DNA from: Thermodesulfovibrionales bacterium
GTDB lineage: Bacteria > Nitrospirota > Thermodesulfovibrionia > Thermodesulfovibrionales > UBA1546
Direction: 5' to 3'
DNA length: 5,576 nt
Assembly (NCBI GenBank): GCA_030018605.1
Contig: JASEHP010000112.1
Location: 1 to 5,576, forward strand
Positions 1 through 5,567 of the stretch are shown piece by piece. A model generated the notes under the pieces. That model was not told the origin of the DNA. It saw only the letters and a list, made by a program, of their open reading frames with translations, and ran no database searches. Position numbers and translations under genes: made by a program. Position 1 is the first letter of the stretch. Each line of letters begins with the position of its first letter.

Positions 1-63
1 GTTGACTATCTCATCAAAAAAGGAGGTATGTCGCATTTGTATGGAACTTATACAACTCCTTGA
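1..63 (+). CDS. C-terminal end of an upstream gene (partial), product unknown
   Basis: From the first base, frame 1 is open for 20 codons and ends at TGA (61-63); it reads VDYLIKKGGMSHLYGTYTTP. I do not recognise the family, and the start lies outside the window. The frame also contains an ATG at 28 just after AGGAGG (21-26), so an 11-codon small ORF is possible. The 1-nt spacing between AGGAGG and that ATG is too short for efficient initiation, so a gene tail is the better reading. The stop codon lies inside the -35 region of the promoter for the next operon. Twenty open codons can also occur by chance, hence the modest confidence. Confidence 0.45.
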   Translation, partial: VDYLIKKGGMSHLYGTYTTP

Positions 64-88
64 CTTTTTTGTGTCTTGGCAATAAAAT
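60..88 (+). promoter_or_regulatory. Sigma70-type promoter of the receiver-valS-nadC operon
   Basis: TTGACT (60-65) and TAAAAT (83-88) each match the -35 and -10 consensus at five of six positions and are separated by the ideal 17 bp. Transcription would start near 95, giving a leader of about 20 nt before the ATG at 115. That leaves no room for a T-box or other riboswitch ahead of valS. The -35 box overlaps the stop codon of the upstream open frame. No other promoter-like site of similar quality was noticed between the genes, so this probably drives the whole run to nadC. Confidence 0.7.
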
Positions 89-101
89 TTGGAAAATACC
101 C

Positions 102-108
102 AAAGGAG
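102..108 (+). promoter_or_regulatory. Ribosome binding site of the receiver gene
   Basis: AAAGGAG lies 6 nt before the ATG at 115. The strong match and good spacing fix the start of the receiver protein and agree with the position of the Asp pair at residues 9-10 expected for a CheY fold. Confidence 0.85.
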
Positions 109-114
109 TAAATT

Positions 115-1164
115 ATGGCGCGTAAGATGCTTCTCGCAGATGACAGTATAACTATCCAGAAAGTTGTAGAGCTTGTCCTTGCAGAGGAAGGGTTTGAAAT
201 AAAGGCTGTAAATAACGGCGAGGAGGCGCTTGCCGCAATTGAAACATTCAAGCCTGATGTAGTCCTTGCAGATATAGTAATGCCGAGGATGAACGGCTAT
301 CAATTATGCGAAAAATTGAAGGCACATCCGGCAACAAAAAATGTTCCAGTCATTCTTCTTTCGGGCGCATTTGAGCCGCTTGACGAGGAACTTGCAAAGC
401 ATGTAAAGGCAGACAGCTTTGTTATAAAACCATTTGAATCTCAGGAATTAATAAGCAAGATAAATGCGTCGCTGGTATCGGCAGCAACAATGACAGAGAC
501 AGCAGAAGCAGTGGAAGCAGAGGTGGTTGCAGAGGCTGTCGGCGCTGAAGAAGACCTCTGGGCAATGGAGGCAGTTGAAGGTGTTTCTGTAGAGACTCCT
601 GTAGGGATAGAAGAGGTGTCCGCGGAAGAAGAAGTCAGTATTGCCAGTGCGCTTGAAACTGCGGAGCAGGAAGCCGGCGTGTTTGAAGTTGCGGAAGAGG
701 CAGTGGTGGAAGCAGAGGCAATAACAGCAGAGGAAATGGCAGTGCCTTTTATAGGAGCAGAAGAAAAAGAAGCTGCAAGGATGGCAGTTCCTCCGGTCTT
801 TAAGGAACAGGTTATTCCGGAGATACCCGTGAGAAAAGAAATGCCCGAGGTGCAGATTCCATCAAAAGAGGAGCTTATTCCAATATTTAAGAAAGCTGTT
901 GAAGAAAGGGTTGCATCAGCCATTTCTGCTATAGATATTAAAAATATGATGTTTGACTCCATTACCCCGCTATTAAAAGATTCCATTGAAAAAATCTTAT
1001 GGGAAATAGCTCCTGAGCTTACGGATAAACTGGTCAAGGAAGTGCTGCAGAGTTCACTCGCATCGTTAGGCAAGGAAGTTGAAAAGATAATGTGGGAGAC
1101 TGTTCCTGACATTGCAGAGACGCTGATTGCAAAAGAGATAGAGAAGATAAAGTCAGAGATGTAG
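115..1164 (+). CDS. Response regulator: CheY-like receiver with Glu/Ala-rich linker and duplicated C-terminal helical motif
   Basis: This 349-residue protein has an N-terminal receiver domain (about 4-120) with all key residues visible: the acidic pair D9/D10, the phospho-acceptor D53 (in VLADIVMP), S83 in the Thr/Ser switch position and K105 before P106. A sensor kinase would phosphorylate D53. Residues 123-225 form an acidic low-complexity linker of Glu, Ala and Val. The C-terminus (250-349) is predicted helical and contains a motif twice, at 289-310 and 320-342, of the form EKI(L/M)WE(I/T)(A/V)P-(E/D)-(L/I). There is no DNA-binding, GGDEF or kinase domain, so it is not a classical transcription factor. 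The C-terminal pattern loosely recalls the helices of polar organisers such as PopZ (DUF2497), and the architecture recalls RomR-like polarity regulators; both comparisons are inference. It is the first gene of the operon, and its stop is 1 nt from the valS start. The receiver call is firm; the output function is unknown. Confidence 0.9.
   Translation: MARKMLLADDSITIQKVVELVLAEEGFEIKAVNNGEEALAAIETFKPDVVLADIVMPRMNGYQLCEKLKAHPATKNVPVILLSGAFEPLDEELAKHVKADSFVIKPFESQELISKINASLVSAATMTETAEAVEAEVVAEAVGAEEDLWAMEAVEGVSVETPVGIEEVSAEEEVSIASALETAEQEAGVFEVAEEAVVEAEAITAEEMAVPFIGAEEKEAARMAVPPVFKEQVIPEIPVRKEMPEVQIPSKEELIPIFKKAVEERVASAISAIDIKNMMFDSITPLLKDSIEKILWEIAPELTDKLVKEVLQSSLASLGKEVEKIMWETVPDIAETLIAKEIEKIKSEM
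979..1140 (+). repeat. Two-copy protein motif in the C-terminus of the receiver protein
   Basis: Residues 289-310 and 320-342 align with a 31-residue offset. Both carry EKI-(L/M)-WE, then a Pro, an acidic residue and an amphipathic helix rich in Leu/Ile and Lys/Glu. The DNA of the two copies has diverged, so this is an old internal duplication rather than a recent tandem repeat. The bases covered are about 979-1044 and 1072-1140. Confidence 0.7.
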
Positions 1165-1165
1165 T

Positions 1166-3913
1166 GTGACGGAATTAAGCAAGAGTTATATTCCCGAAGG
1201 GATAGAAGAAAAATGGTATGAACTGTGGGTTAACGAGGGCTATTTCAAACCTGAGATAAATCCCTCCGGAAAATCCTATTCAATTGTAATTCCTCCTCCG
1301 AATGTTACAGGCTCCCTTCACATGGGACATGCCCTTAACGCAACGCTTCAGGATGTTCTTGCACGATGGAAAAGAATGTGCGGTTTCAGCGTGCTGTGGC
1401 TTCCGGGCACGGACCATGCCGGTATTGCAACCCAGAATGTAGTTGAAAGACAGCTTGCGGCAGAAAAGACTACGAGGCAGCAGCTCGGAAGGGAAGCCTT
1501 TATTGACAGGGTATGGAAATGGAAGGCCGAATACGGCGGCAGGATAATACATCAGCTCAAGAGGATTGGCGCATCGTGTGACTGGTCAAGGGAAAGATTT
1601 ACGCTCGATGAGGGCCTCTCAAAGGCTGTAAAAGAGGTCTTTGTAAGGCTTCATGAAGAAGGGCTGATATACCGCGACAACAGATTGATAAACTGGTGTC
1701 CGCGCTGTCATACAGCGTTATCCGACCTTGAAGTAGAGCACGATGAGTTTGACGGCGCGTTGACCTACATAAAGTACCCTTTTTCGGACGGAAGCGGGTA
1801 TCTTACAGTTGCAACTACAAGGCCTGAGACCATGCTTGGAGACACGGCGGTTGCCGTAAATCCGGATGACGAAAGATATAAGGATGTCATAGGGAAAACA
1901 ATTTCCCTGCCTCTTACAAACAGGAAGATTCCTGTTGTTTCCGACAGCGCAGTTGACGCGGCCTTCGGCACCGGAGCCGTTAAAGTTACGCCTGCCCATG
2001 ATTTCAATGACGAGGCTATAGCGAAAAGACAGAGCCCTTCGCTTCCTTTTCTCATTGTCATAGGAAAAGACGGGAAGATGACTTCTGATGCCGGGCTTAA
2101 ATACGAGGGGCTTGACAGGTATGAATGCAGGAAACGCGTTCTAATCGATTTGAAAAATCTGCAGTTTATTGAAAAAGAAGAAAAACACCGCCACGCAATC
2201 GGACACTGTTACAGGTGCAAGACGATAATAGAGCCCCTGCCTACGCTGCAATGGTATGTCAATGTAGGGACTCTCGCAAAAGACGCTATTGACGCTGTGA
2301 AAAACGGAAAGATACGAATAATGCCCGAGTCTTGGGAAAATTCGTATTTCGCATGGATGGAAAATATAAAAGACTGGTGCATTTCGCGCCAGATATGGTG
2401 GGGGCACAGGATTCCGGCTTGGTACTGCCAGGAAATGCTGAATGAGAAATGCAAAATGCAGGGCGGGGTTATCGTATCGCACGAGATTCCTAAAAAATGC
2501 CCTTACTGCGGCTCCAAAAAATTAATTCAGGACGAAGATGTGCTTGATACCTGGTTTTCTTCTGCGCTCTGGCCGTTTTCGACTCTTGGCTGGCCGGAAT
2601 CAACCGGTGATTTGAAGAAATTTTATCCTACGAATGTTCTGGTGACAGCCTTTGACATCCTGTTTTTCTGGGTTGCGCGCATGATAATGATGGGGCTTAA
2701 GTTCATGAAAGACGCTCCTTTCGGGGATGTTTATATTCATGCGATTATCAGGGATTCCTCGGGCCAGAAGATGTCAAAGTCAAAGGGCAATGTTATTGAC
2801 CCTTTGATAATGATAGATAAATACGGCACGGATGCCTTCAGGTTTACGCTCTGCGCTTTTGCTGCGCAGGGCAGGGACATAAGGTTCTCGGAGGAGCGGG
2901 TTGAGGGATACAGGCATTTTGTCAATAAGCTGTGGAATGCAACAAGATTTATAATGATGAACCTTGAAAACAGCAACGAGTTAAAGAATAAAAAAGATTC
3001 CGAAGACTCGTCACTCGTCACTCGCTCAGCCTCAGGCGAGTCCGCAGGGGCGGATCACTCGTCACTTGATTTGGCAAGCAGGTGGATACTGAGCAGGCTG
3101 GCAGCAACTGCCGATGAAATAAACACAGCGCTTGAAGATTACAGATTTAATGACGCTGCAAACGGCATTTATCATTTTATATGGCATGAGTTCTGCGACT
3201 GGCATATCGAGATGTCAAAGGTTGAGCTAAGCAACCCGAAATCAGCCGCCGGTGTTATGCAATGCCTGCTCTATACGCTTGAAACCTCTTTGAGGCTCCT
3301 TCATCCTTTCATGCCTTTTGTGACGGAAGAGCTGTGGCAGAACCTTCAACAAGTCAGAAGTCAGAAGTCAGAAGTCAGAAGTATAATGATTTCTGAATAT
3401 CCAAAATCATTGCCGAAGGACCCGCAGGCGGAGAAGGAGATGTCCTATGTTATTGAGGCGATAACAGGAATAAGGACTATAAGGGGCGAAATGAACATCT
3501 CTCCTTCTGTTGAGGTAAGCGTATTAATAAAGACCTTTTCCGGTGAAGTATCGGGTATTCTCAGTGCCAATCTGCATTACATTAAAAAGCTCTCGCGGGC
3601 AGATGATATAACAATAGGGAGGGATATAAAGAAGCCTGCCGATTCCGCGGTATGCGTGAAGGATTCCATGGAGGTATACATCTCGATTAAGGGGCTTTTG
3701 AATATTGACGCTGAAATTGATAAACTTATAAAGGAATCAAGAAAGGTTGAAGAGGCGATGGCTTTCATTGACAGAAAATTGACGAATGAGGATTTTCTTA
3801 AAAAAGCGCCTGACAATGTAGTTGAAAAAGAGAAAGTGAAGCATAGCGAGCTTGCCGCAAAGAAGGAAAGGATAAAGGAGAACATTAACAAATTTAAAGC
3901 AGCAGGAGGGTAA
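1166..3913 (+). CDS. valS: Valyl-tRNA synthetase
   Basis: This class I aminoacyl-tRNA synthetase charges tRNA-Val with valine in the cytoplasm and hydrolyses mischarged Thr-tRNA-Val. It has 915 residues, within the usual range. The ATP-site HIGH motif is HMGH (52-55, within PPPNVTGSLHMGHALN), and GTDHAG follows at 81-86. The CP1 editing domain includes TTRPETMLGDTAVAV (217-231) and GAVKVTPAHDFND (270-282). Cysteine pairs lie at 178/181, 348/351 and 445/448. WCISRQIWWGHRIP is at 404-417, and KMSKS at 535-539. The anticodon-binding domain spans about 640-790, and a C-terminal coiled coil typical of ValRS about 846-911. The GTG start has no clear Shine-Dalgarno and sits 1 nt after the receiver stop, suggesting coupling by termination-reinitiation; MTELSKSYIPEGIEEKWYELW is the normal ValRS N-terminus. 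Three heptanucleotide repeat tracts lie in frame at residues about 423-432, 614-635 and 729-739, all in variable loops. Confidence 0.98.
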   Translation: MTELSKSYIPEGIEEKWYELWVNEGYFKPEINPSGKSYSIVIPPPNVTGSLHMGHALNATLQDVLARWKRMCGFSVLWLPGTDHAGIATQNVVERQLAAEKTTRQQLGREAFIDRVWKWKAEYGGRIIHQLKRIGASCDWSRERFTLDEGLSKAVKEVFVRLHEEGLIYRDNRLINWCPRCHTALSDLEVEHDEFDGALTYIKYPFSDGSGYLTVATTRPETMLGDTAVAVNPDDERYKDVIGKTISLPLTNRKIPVVSDSAVDAAFGTGAVKVTPAHDFNDEAIAKRQSPSLPFLIVIGKDGKMTSDAGLKYEGLDRYECRKRVLIDLKNLQFIEKEEKHRHAIGHCYRCKTIIEPLPTLQWYVNVGTLAKDAIDAVKNGKIRIMPESWENSYFAWMENIKDWCISRQIWWGHRIPAWYCQEMLNEKCKMQGGVIVSHEIPKKCPYCGSKKLIQDEDVLDTWFSSALWPFSTLGWPESTGDLKKFYPTNVLVTAFDILFFWVARMIMMGLKFMKDAPFGDVYIHAIIRDSSGQKMSKSKGNVIDPLIMIDKYGTDAFRFTLCAFAAQGRDIRFSEERVEGYRHFVNKLWNATRFIMMNLENSNELKNKKDSEDSSLVTRSASGESAGADHSSLDLASRWILSRLAATADEINTALEDYRFNDAANGIYHFIWHEFCDWHIEMSKVELSNPKSAAGVMQCLLYTLETSLRLLHPFMPFVTEELWQNLQQVRSQKSEVRSIMISEYPKSLPKDPQAEKEMSYVIEAITGIRTIRGEMNISPSVEVSVLIKTFSGEVSGILSANLHYIKKLSRADDITIGRDIKKPADSAVCVKDSMEVYISIKGLLNIDAEIDKLIKESRKVEEAMAFIDRKLTNEDFLKKAPDNVVEKEKVKHSELAAKKERIKENINKFKAAGG
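2434..2461 (+). repeat. Degenerate heptanucleotide repeat AATGNNN x4 inside valS
   Basis: Four units run in perfect 7-base register: AATGCTG, AATGAGA, AATGCAA, AATGCAG. They encode most of EMLNEKCKMQ (residues 423-432), just after C421 of the YCxxCG-type zinc knuckle expected here in ValRS enzymes such as that of Thermus. The tract is in frame. C429 is encoded by a repeat unit itself. Confidence 0.7.
3006..3068 (+). repeat. ACTCGTC heptamer repeat with flanking direct repeats and two hairpins, inside valS
   Basis: The left part has ACTCGTC twice and a variant ACTCGCT (3006-3026). The 12-mer TCACTCGTCACT occurs at 3011-3022 and again at 3055-3066, 44 bases apart. Between them lie two inverted repeats: ACTCGC/GCGAGT (3020-3025 with 3036-3041) and TCCGC/GCGGA (3041-3045 with 3050-3054, loop AGGG). 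The whole unit is in frame and encodes about residues 614-635, rich in Ser, Ala and Gly, at the joint between the catalytic core and the anticodon-binding domain. It looks like a small inserted repeat element rather than native ValRS sequence. Confidence 0.75.
3351..3382 (+). repeat. Perfect heptanucleotide repeat AAGTCAG x4.6 inside valS
   Basis: Four exact copies of AAGTCAG are followed by a partial copy (AAGT). Because 7 is not divisible by 3, all three frames of a long array on this strand give the same stop-free peptide, SQKSEVR; the encoded stretch here is QVRSQKSEVRS (729-739). It lies in a variable loop after the conserved PFVTEELWQ of the anticodon-binding domain and before IMISEYP. 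The perfect copies suggest that this tract is recent or still changing in length. Confidence 0.9.
3904..3909 (+). promoter_or_regulatory. Ribosome binding site of the 15-residue-repeat protein gene
   Basis: AGGAGG lies inside the last codons of valS, 5 nt before the ATG at 3915, and overlaps the valS end. This strong site fixes the downstream start and gives the small protein its own initiation signal as well as coupling to valS. Confidence 0.85.
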
Positions 3914-3914
3914 T

Positions 3915-4400
3915 ATGGCAGCAAAGACTAACGAGATTATCAAAGAGAAGGATGTCGACATAATTGAGGCTGAATCCGTAAATATAAAACAGAGTTCTGT
4001 AAGGGCTGTTGATGGCGGGCATATTGAGATGCAGCAGGTAGGAGCCCTGAGCATTGACGGCGACAGGATTGAAGTTACGCAGGGCACTGCCTGTATTCTC
4101 AGAGGCAATGACGTGAGCCTGAACCAGAGCATCAGCGCGGTAACCGCAGGGAACAATGTATCGCTTAATTTCTCCCTGTCTCCCATGGTCGTATCAAAAG
4201 AGGAAGCGGTTTCTAATAAGAGCGCAGTGGGTGTTATGGCTGCTATGAATATCAAGGTTAAGAACAGCGCATCTGTCCTGATGATTGCCAAGAACGTTGA
4301 AGGCAATGTTACCACACTGTTTGACTGGCGTGCGGCTGTTGCCATGGGAGCTGTTTTTGGAGGTGTGTGGGGGCTCTTTTCTCTGTTCAGGAAGAGATGA
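3915..4400 (+). CDS. Tail-anchored beta-solenoid-like protein of 15-residue repeats, function unknown
   Basis: This 161-residue protein is not a family I can name. Residues 22-81 are four exact 15-residue repeats starting V22, I37, I52 and V67, with a more divergent fifth from V82. Each has the form (V/I)-x-(hydrophobic)-x-Q, with Gln at 26, 41, 56, 71 and Gly at 34, 49, 64, 79. Such stacked ladders fit a small right-handed beta-solenoid, as seen in bactofilin-like scaffolds, though no bactofilin signature was recognised. Residues 99-134 continue with short beta-like strands. The C-terminus has one hydrophobic segment (about 140-158) ending in RKR, which suggests a tail anchor with the solenoid either in the cytoplasm or across the membrane. 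There is no signal peptide. The gene begins 1 nt after valS and ends 6 nt before nadC, so it is co-transcribed. It could be a scaffold or a polymerising surface protein. That it is a real gene is well supported by its RBS, spacing and regular repeats; its role is unknown. Confidence 0.85.
   Translation: MAAKTNEIIKEKDVDIIEAESVNIKQSSVRAVDGGHIEMQQVGALSIDGDRIEVTQGTACILRGNDVSLNQSISAVTAGNNVSLNFSLSPMVVSKEEAVSNKSAVGVMAAMNIKVKNSASVLMIAKNVEGNVTTLFDWRAAVAMGAVFGGVWGLFSLFRKR
3978..4202 (+). repeat. 45-bp-period coding repeat (15-residue units, Gln/Gly ladder)
   Basis: Four units and a degenerate fifth are each 45 bases long with no gaps. Similarity is visible in the protein (Gln at unit position 5, Gly at position 13) but is mostly lost in the DNA. 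The repeats are therefore ancient and kept by selection on structure, unlike the young heptamer tracts in valS. Confidence 0.8.
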
Positions 4401-4406
4401 TAGGAT

Positions 4407-5249
4407 ATGAAGATACCACACAGCGTCAGAGAAATAATCCGCATAGCGCTTGAAGAGGATATAGGAAACGGCGATATTACGACTGCATTTCTTATACCTG
4501 AAGACAGCGAATCAAGGGCATTAATAATAGCAAAAGGCAATTTTGTTGTTGCCGGCATCCCTTTCATAAAAGAAGTTTTTAGCTTTTTCGACCGGGAAGT
4601 GAGATTTAATGTTTTTATCAATGACGGCTCCAAGGTCATGAAAGGGGATGTTATTGCCGAGGTCTCAGGCAGGACTAAGGTTCTCCTTTCGGGAGAAAGG
4701 GTAAGCCTTAACATACTCCAGCGCCTTTCAGGCATAGCAACACTTACAAATATGTTTGTTGAAAAAGTAAGAGGGATGAATGCAAAGATTGTGGATACGA
4801 GGAAGACAACGCCGGGTCTCAGGTTCATGGAAAAGTATGCCGTGAGGACCGGAGGAGGAAATAATCACAGATTCGGGCTTTTTGACGGCATATTGATAAA
4901 GGATAACCATATAGAAGCTGTAGGAAGCATAAAAGAGGCGCTGCGTCTGGCAAGTGAAGGGCATCATCTTGCGAAGATTGAGGTGGAAGTGGAAAACATC
5001 AATGACCTGAAAGAGGCTGTAGAAGGAGGCGCTGACATTGTGATGCTTGACAATATGTCTGTTCAGGATATGAAAGAGGCTGTAAATATTGTCCGCAATT
5101 CCAAGAAGAATATAATCCTTGAGGCATCGGGGAATGTCAGTCTTGAGAATGTCAGAGAGGTTGCAGAGACTGGAGTGGATTTAATCTCGATAGGCGCCTT
5201 AACGCATTCTGCTACCGCAGTTGATATAAGCATGAAGATAGTGAGGTAG
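4407..5249 (+). CDS. nadC: Quinolinate phosphoribosyltransferase (decarboxylating)
   Basis: NadC converts quinolinate and PRPP to nicotinate mononucleotide, CO2 and pyrophosphate in de novo NAD synthesis, in the cytoplasm and usually as a dimer. At 280 residues it has the standard length. The N-terminal domain contains EEDIGNGDITT (16-26). The barrel domain has E97/R98 in ERVSLNILQRLSG, DTRKTTPGLR (130-139), KYAVRTGGGNNHRFGLFDG (143-161), the substrate-binding K165 in LIKDNH, EVEVE (192-196), MLDNM (213-217), EASGNV (239-244) and SIGALTHS (261-268). All the expected Arg, Lys and His binding residues are present, so the enzyme should be active. The start is 6 nt after the preceding stop; AGGAAGAG (4389-4396) is a plausible ribosome binding site with rather long spacing. 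It is the last visible gene of the operon. nadA, nadB and birA, frequent partners of nadC, are not in the window. Confidence 0.97.
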   Translation: MKIPHSVREIIRIALEEDIGNGDITTAFLIPEDSESRALIIAKGNFVVAGIPFIKEVFSFFDREVRFNVFINDGSKVMKGDVIAEVSGRTKVLLSGERVSLNILQRLSGIATLTNMFVEKVRGMNAKIVDTRKTTPGLRFMEKYAVRTGGGNNHRFGLFDGILIKDNHIEAVGSIKEALRLASEGHHLAKIEVEVENINDLKEAVEGGADIVMLDNMSVQDMKEAVNIVRNSKKNIILEASGNVSLENVREVAETGVDLISIGALTHSATAVDISMKIVR

Positions 5250-5277
5250 TGTGTAAAAGAAGCCATAAGGGTTTTGA

Positions 5278-5316
5278 TGCCAGCCTCAAGCGCTATGTTA
5301 GCTGATGGTGCTGGCA
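5278..5316. other. Inverted repeat between convergent nadC and toxin remnant
   Basis: TGCCAGC (5278-5284) pairs perfectly with GCTGGCA (5310-5316) across a 25-base loop, and a small inner hairpin GCTA/TAGC (5292-5295 with 5299-5302) sits inside. Its place 28 bases after the nadC stop and over the end of the minus-strand remnant would suit a bidirectional terminator. There is no T-run on either side, however, so this is a weak candidate. Confidence 0.25.
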
Positions 5317-5567
5317 GAAATATTATGACCATTATCTTTACCACGGATACGTACCTTAGTTTCTTCCACAATCCACAGATGTTGTATCAATGGTTCACGA
5401 CCGATAAGAGGTATAATGCTGCGAAAAATTTTGATGACGTGATGTTTTGCCTGAATTCTAACCCGCAGAACAATAATGCCTGAAAATTCTTCGGGCGCAT
5501 ATGCTCTGATATCAGAAAAATCGGCATAATTACTTTTTTCGGTGTCTGTTTTGGAGTATGGAGAGGA
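5298..5567 (-). pseudogene. Remnant of a DUF5615 PIN-like (toxin) gene, C-terminal part only
   Basis: The minus strand is open for 89 codons from 5567 to the TAA at 5298-5300, but no usable ATG, GTG or TTG precedes the homologous part. A TAA in the same frame (5568-5570) closes the 5' side. The readable protein includes DFSDIRAYAPEEFSGIIVL, LIGREPL, LWIVEE and TKVRIRG. This matches my knowledge of the C-terminal half of DUF5615 proteins: the DF(G/S) motif, a GIIVLR strand, then a closing hydrophobic-VEE-x-R(I/V)R(I/V)R strand. The TxD motif normally before the DF is replaced (NYADF), and the N-terminal half with the first active-site Asp is missing or lies in another frame. DUF5615 proteins are PIN-fold nuclease-like toxins often paired with DUF433 antitoxins; a partner would lie beyond the right edge. 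It converges on nadC. The alternative is an intact gene with a sequencing frameshift near 5520-5570. Positions 5250-5297 hold nothing else recognisable. Confidence 0.6.

Noticed and set aside
89..114. T-box or amino-acid riboswitch ahead of the valS operon
   Set aside because: The leader from the likely start site to the first ATG is only about 20 nt and cannot hold one; valS itself has no leader.
481..790. Glu/Ala codon-rich stretch as a DNA tandem repeat
   Set aside because: The GCAGAGG-like words recur irregularly, without a fixed period; this is amino-acid composition of an acidic linker, not a repeat array.
441..1112. Minus-strand open frame of 223 codons opposite the receiver linker
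   Set aside because: The Ser/Thr/Ala-rich product is what GAA/GCA-rich linker codons give when read backwards; no ribosome binding site or domain was seen.
3737..4828. Long minus-strand open frame of 363 codons across the valS end, the solenoid gene and nadC
   Set aside because: It is antisense to three well-supported genes with their own motifs and binding sites, and its protein has no recognisable domain and a composition typical of a reverse frame.
5063..5371. Minus-strand open frame of 102 codons overlapping the end of nadC
   Set aside because: Most of it is antisense to conserved nadC motifs, and it is in a different frame from the DUF5615-like remnant.
5274..5483. Plus-strand open frame of 69 codons downstream of nadC
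   Set aside because: It starts at TTG without a ribosome binding site and lies opposite the minus-strand frame, whose protein has clear family features.
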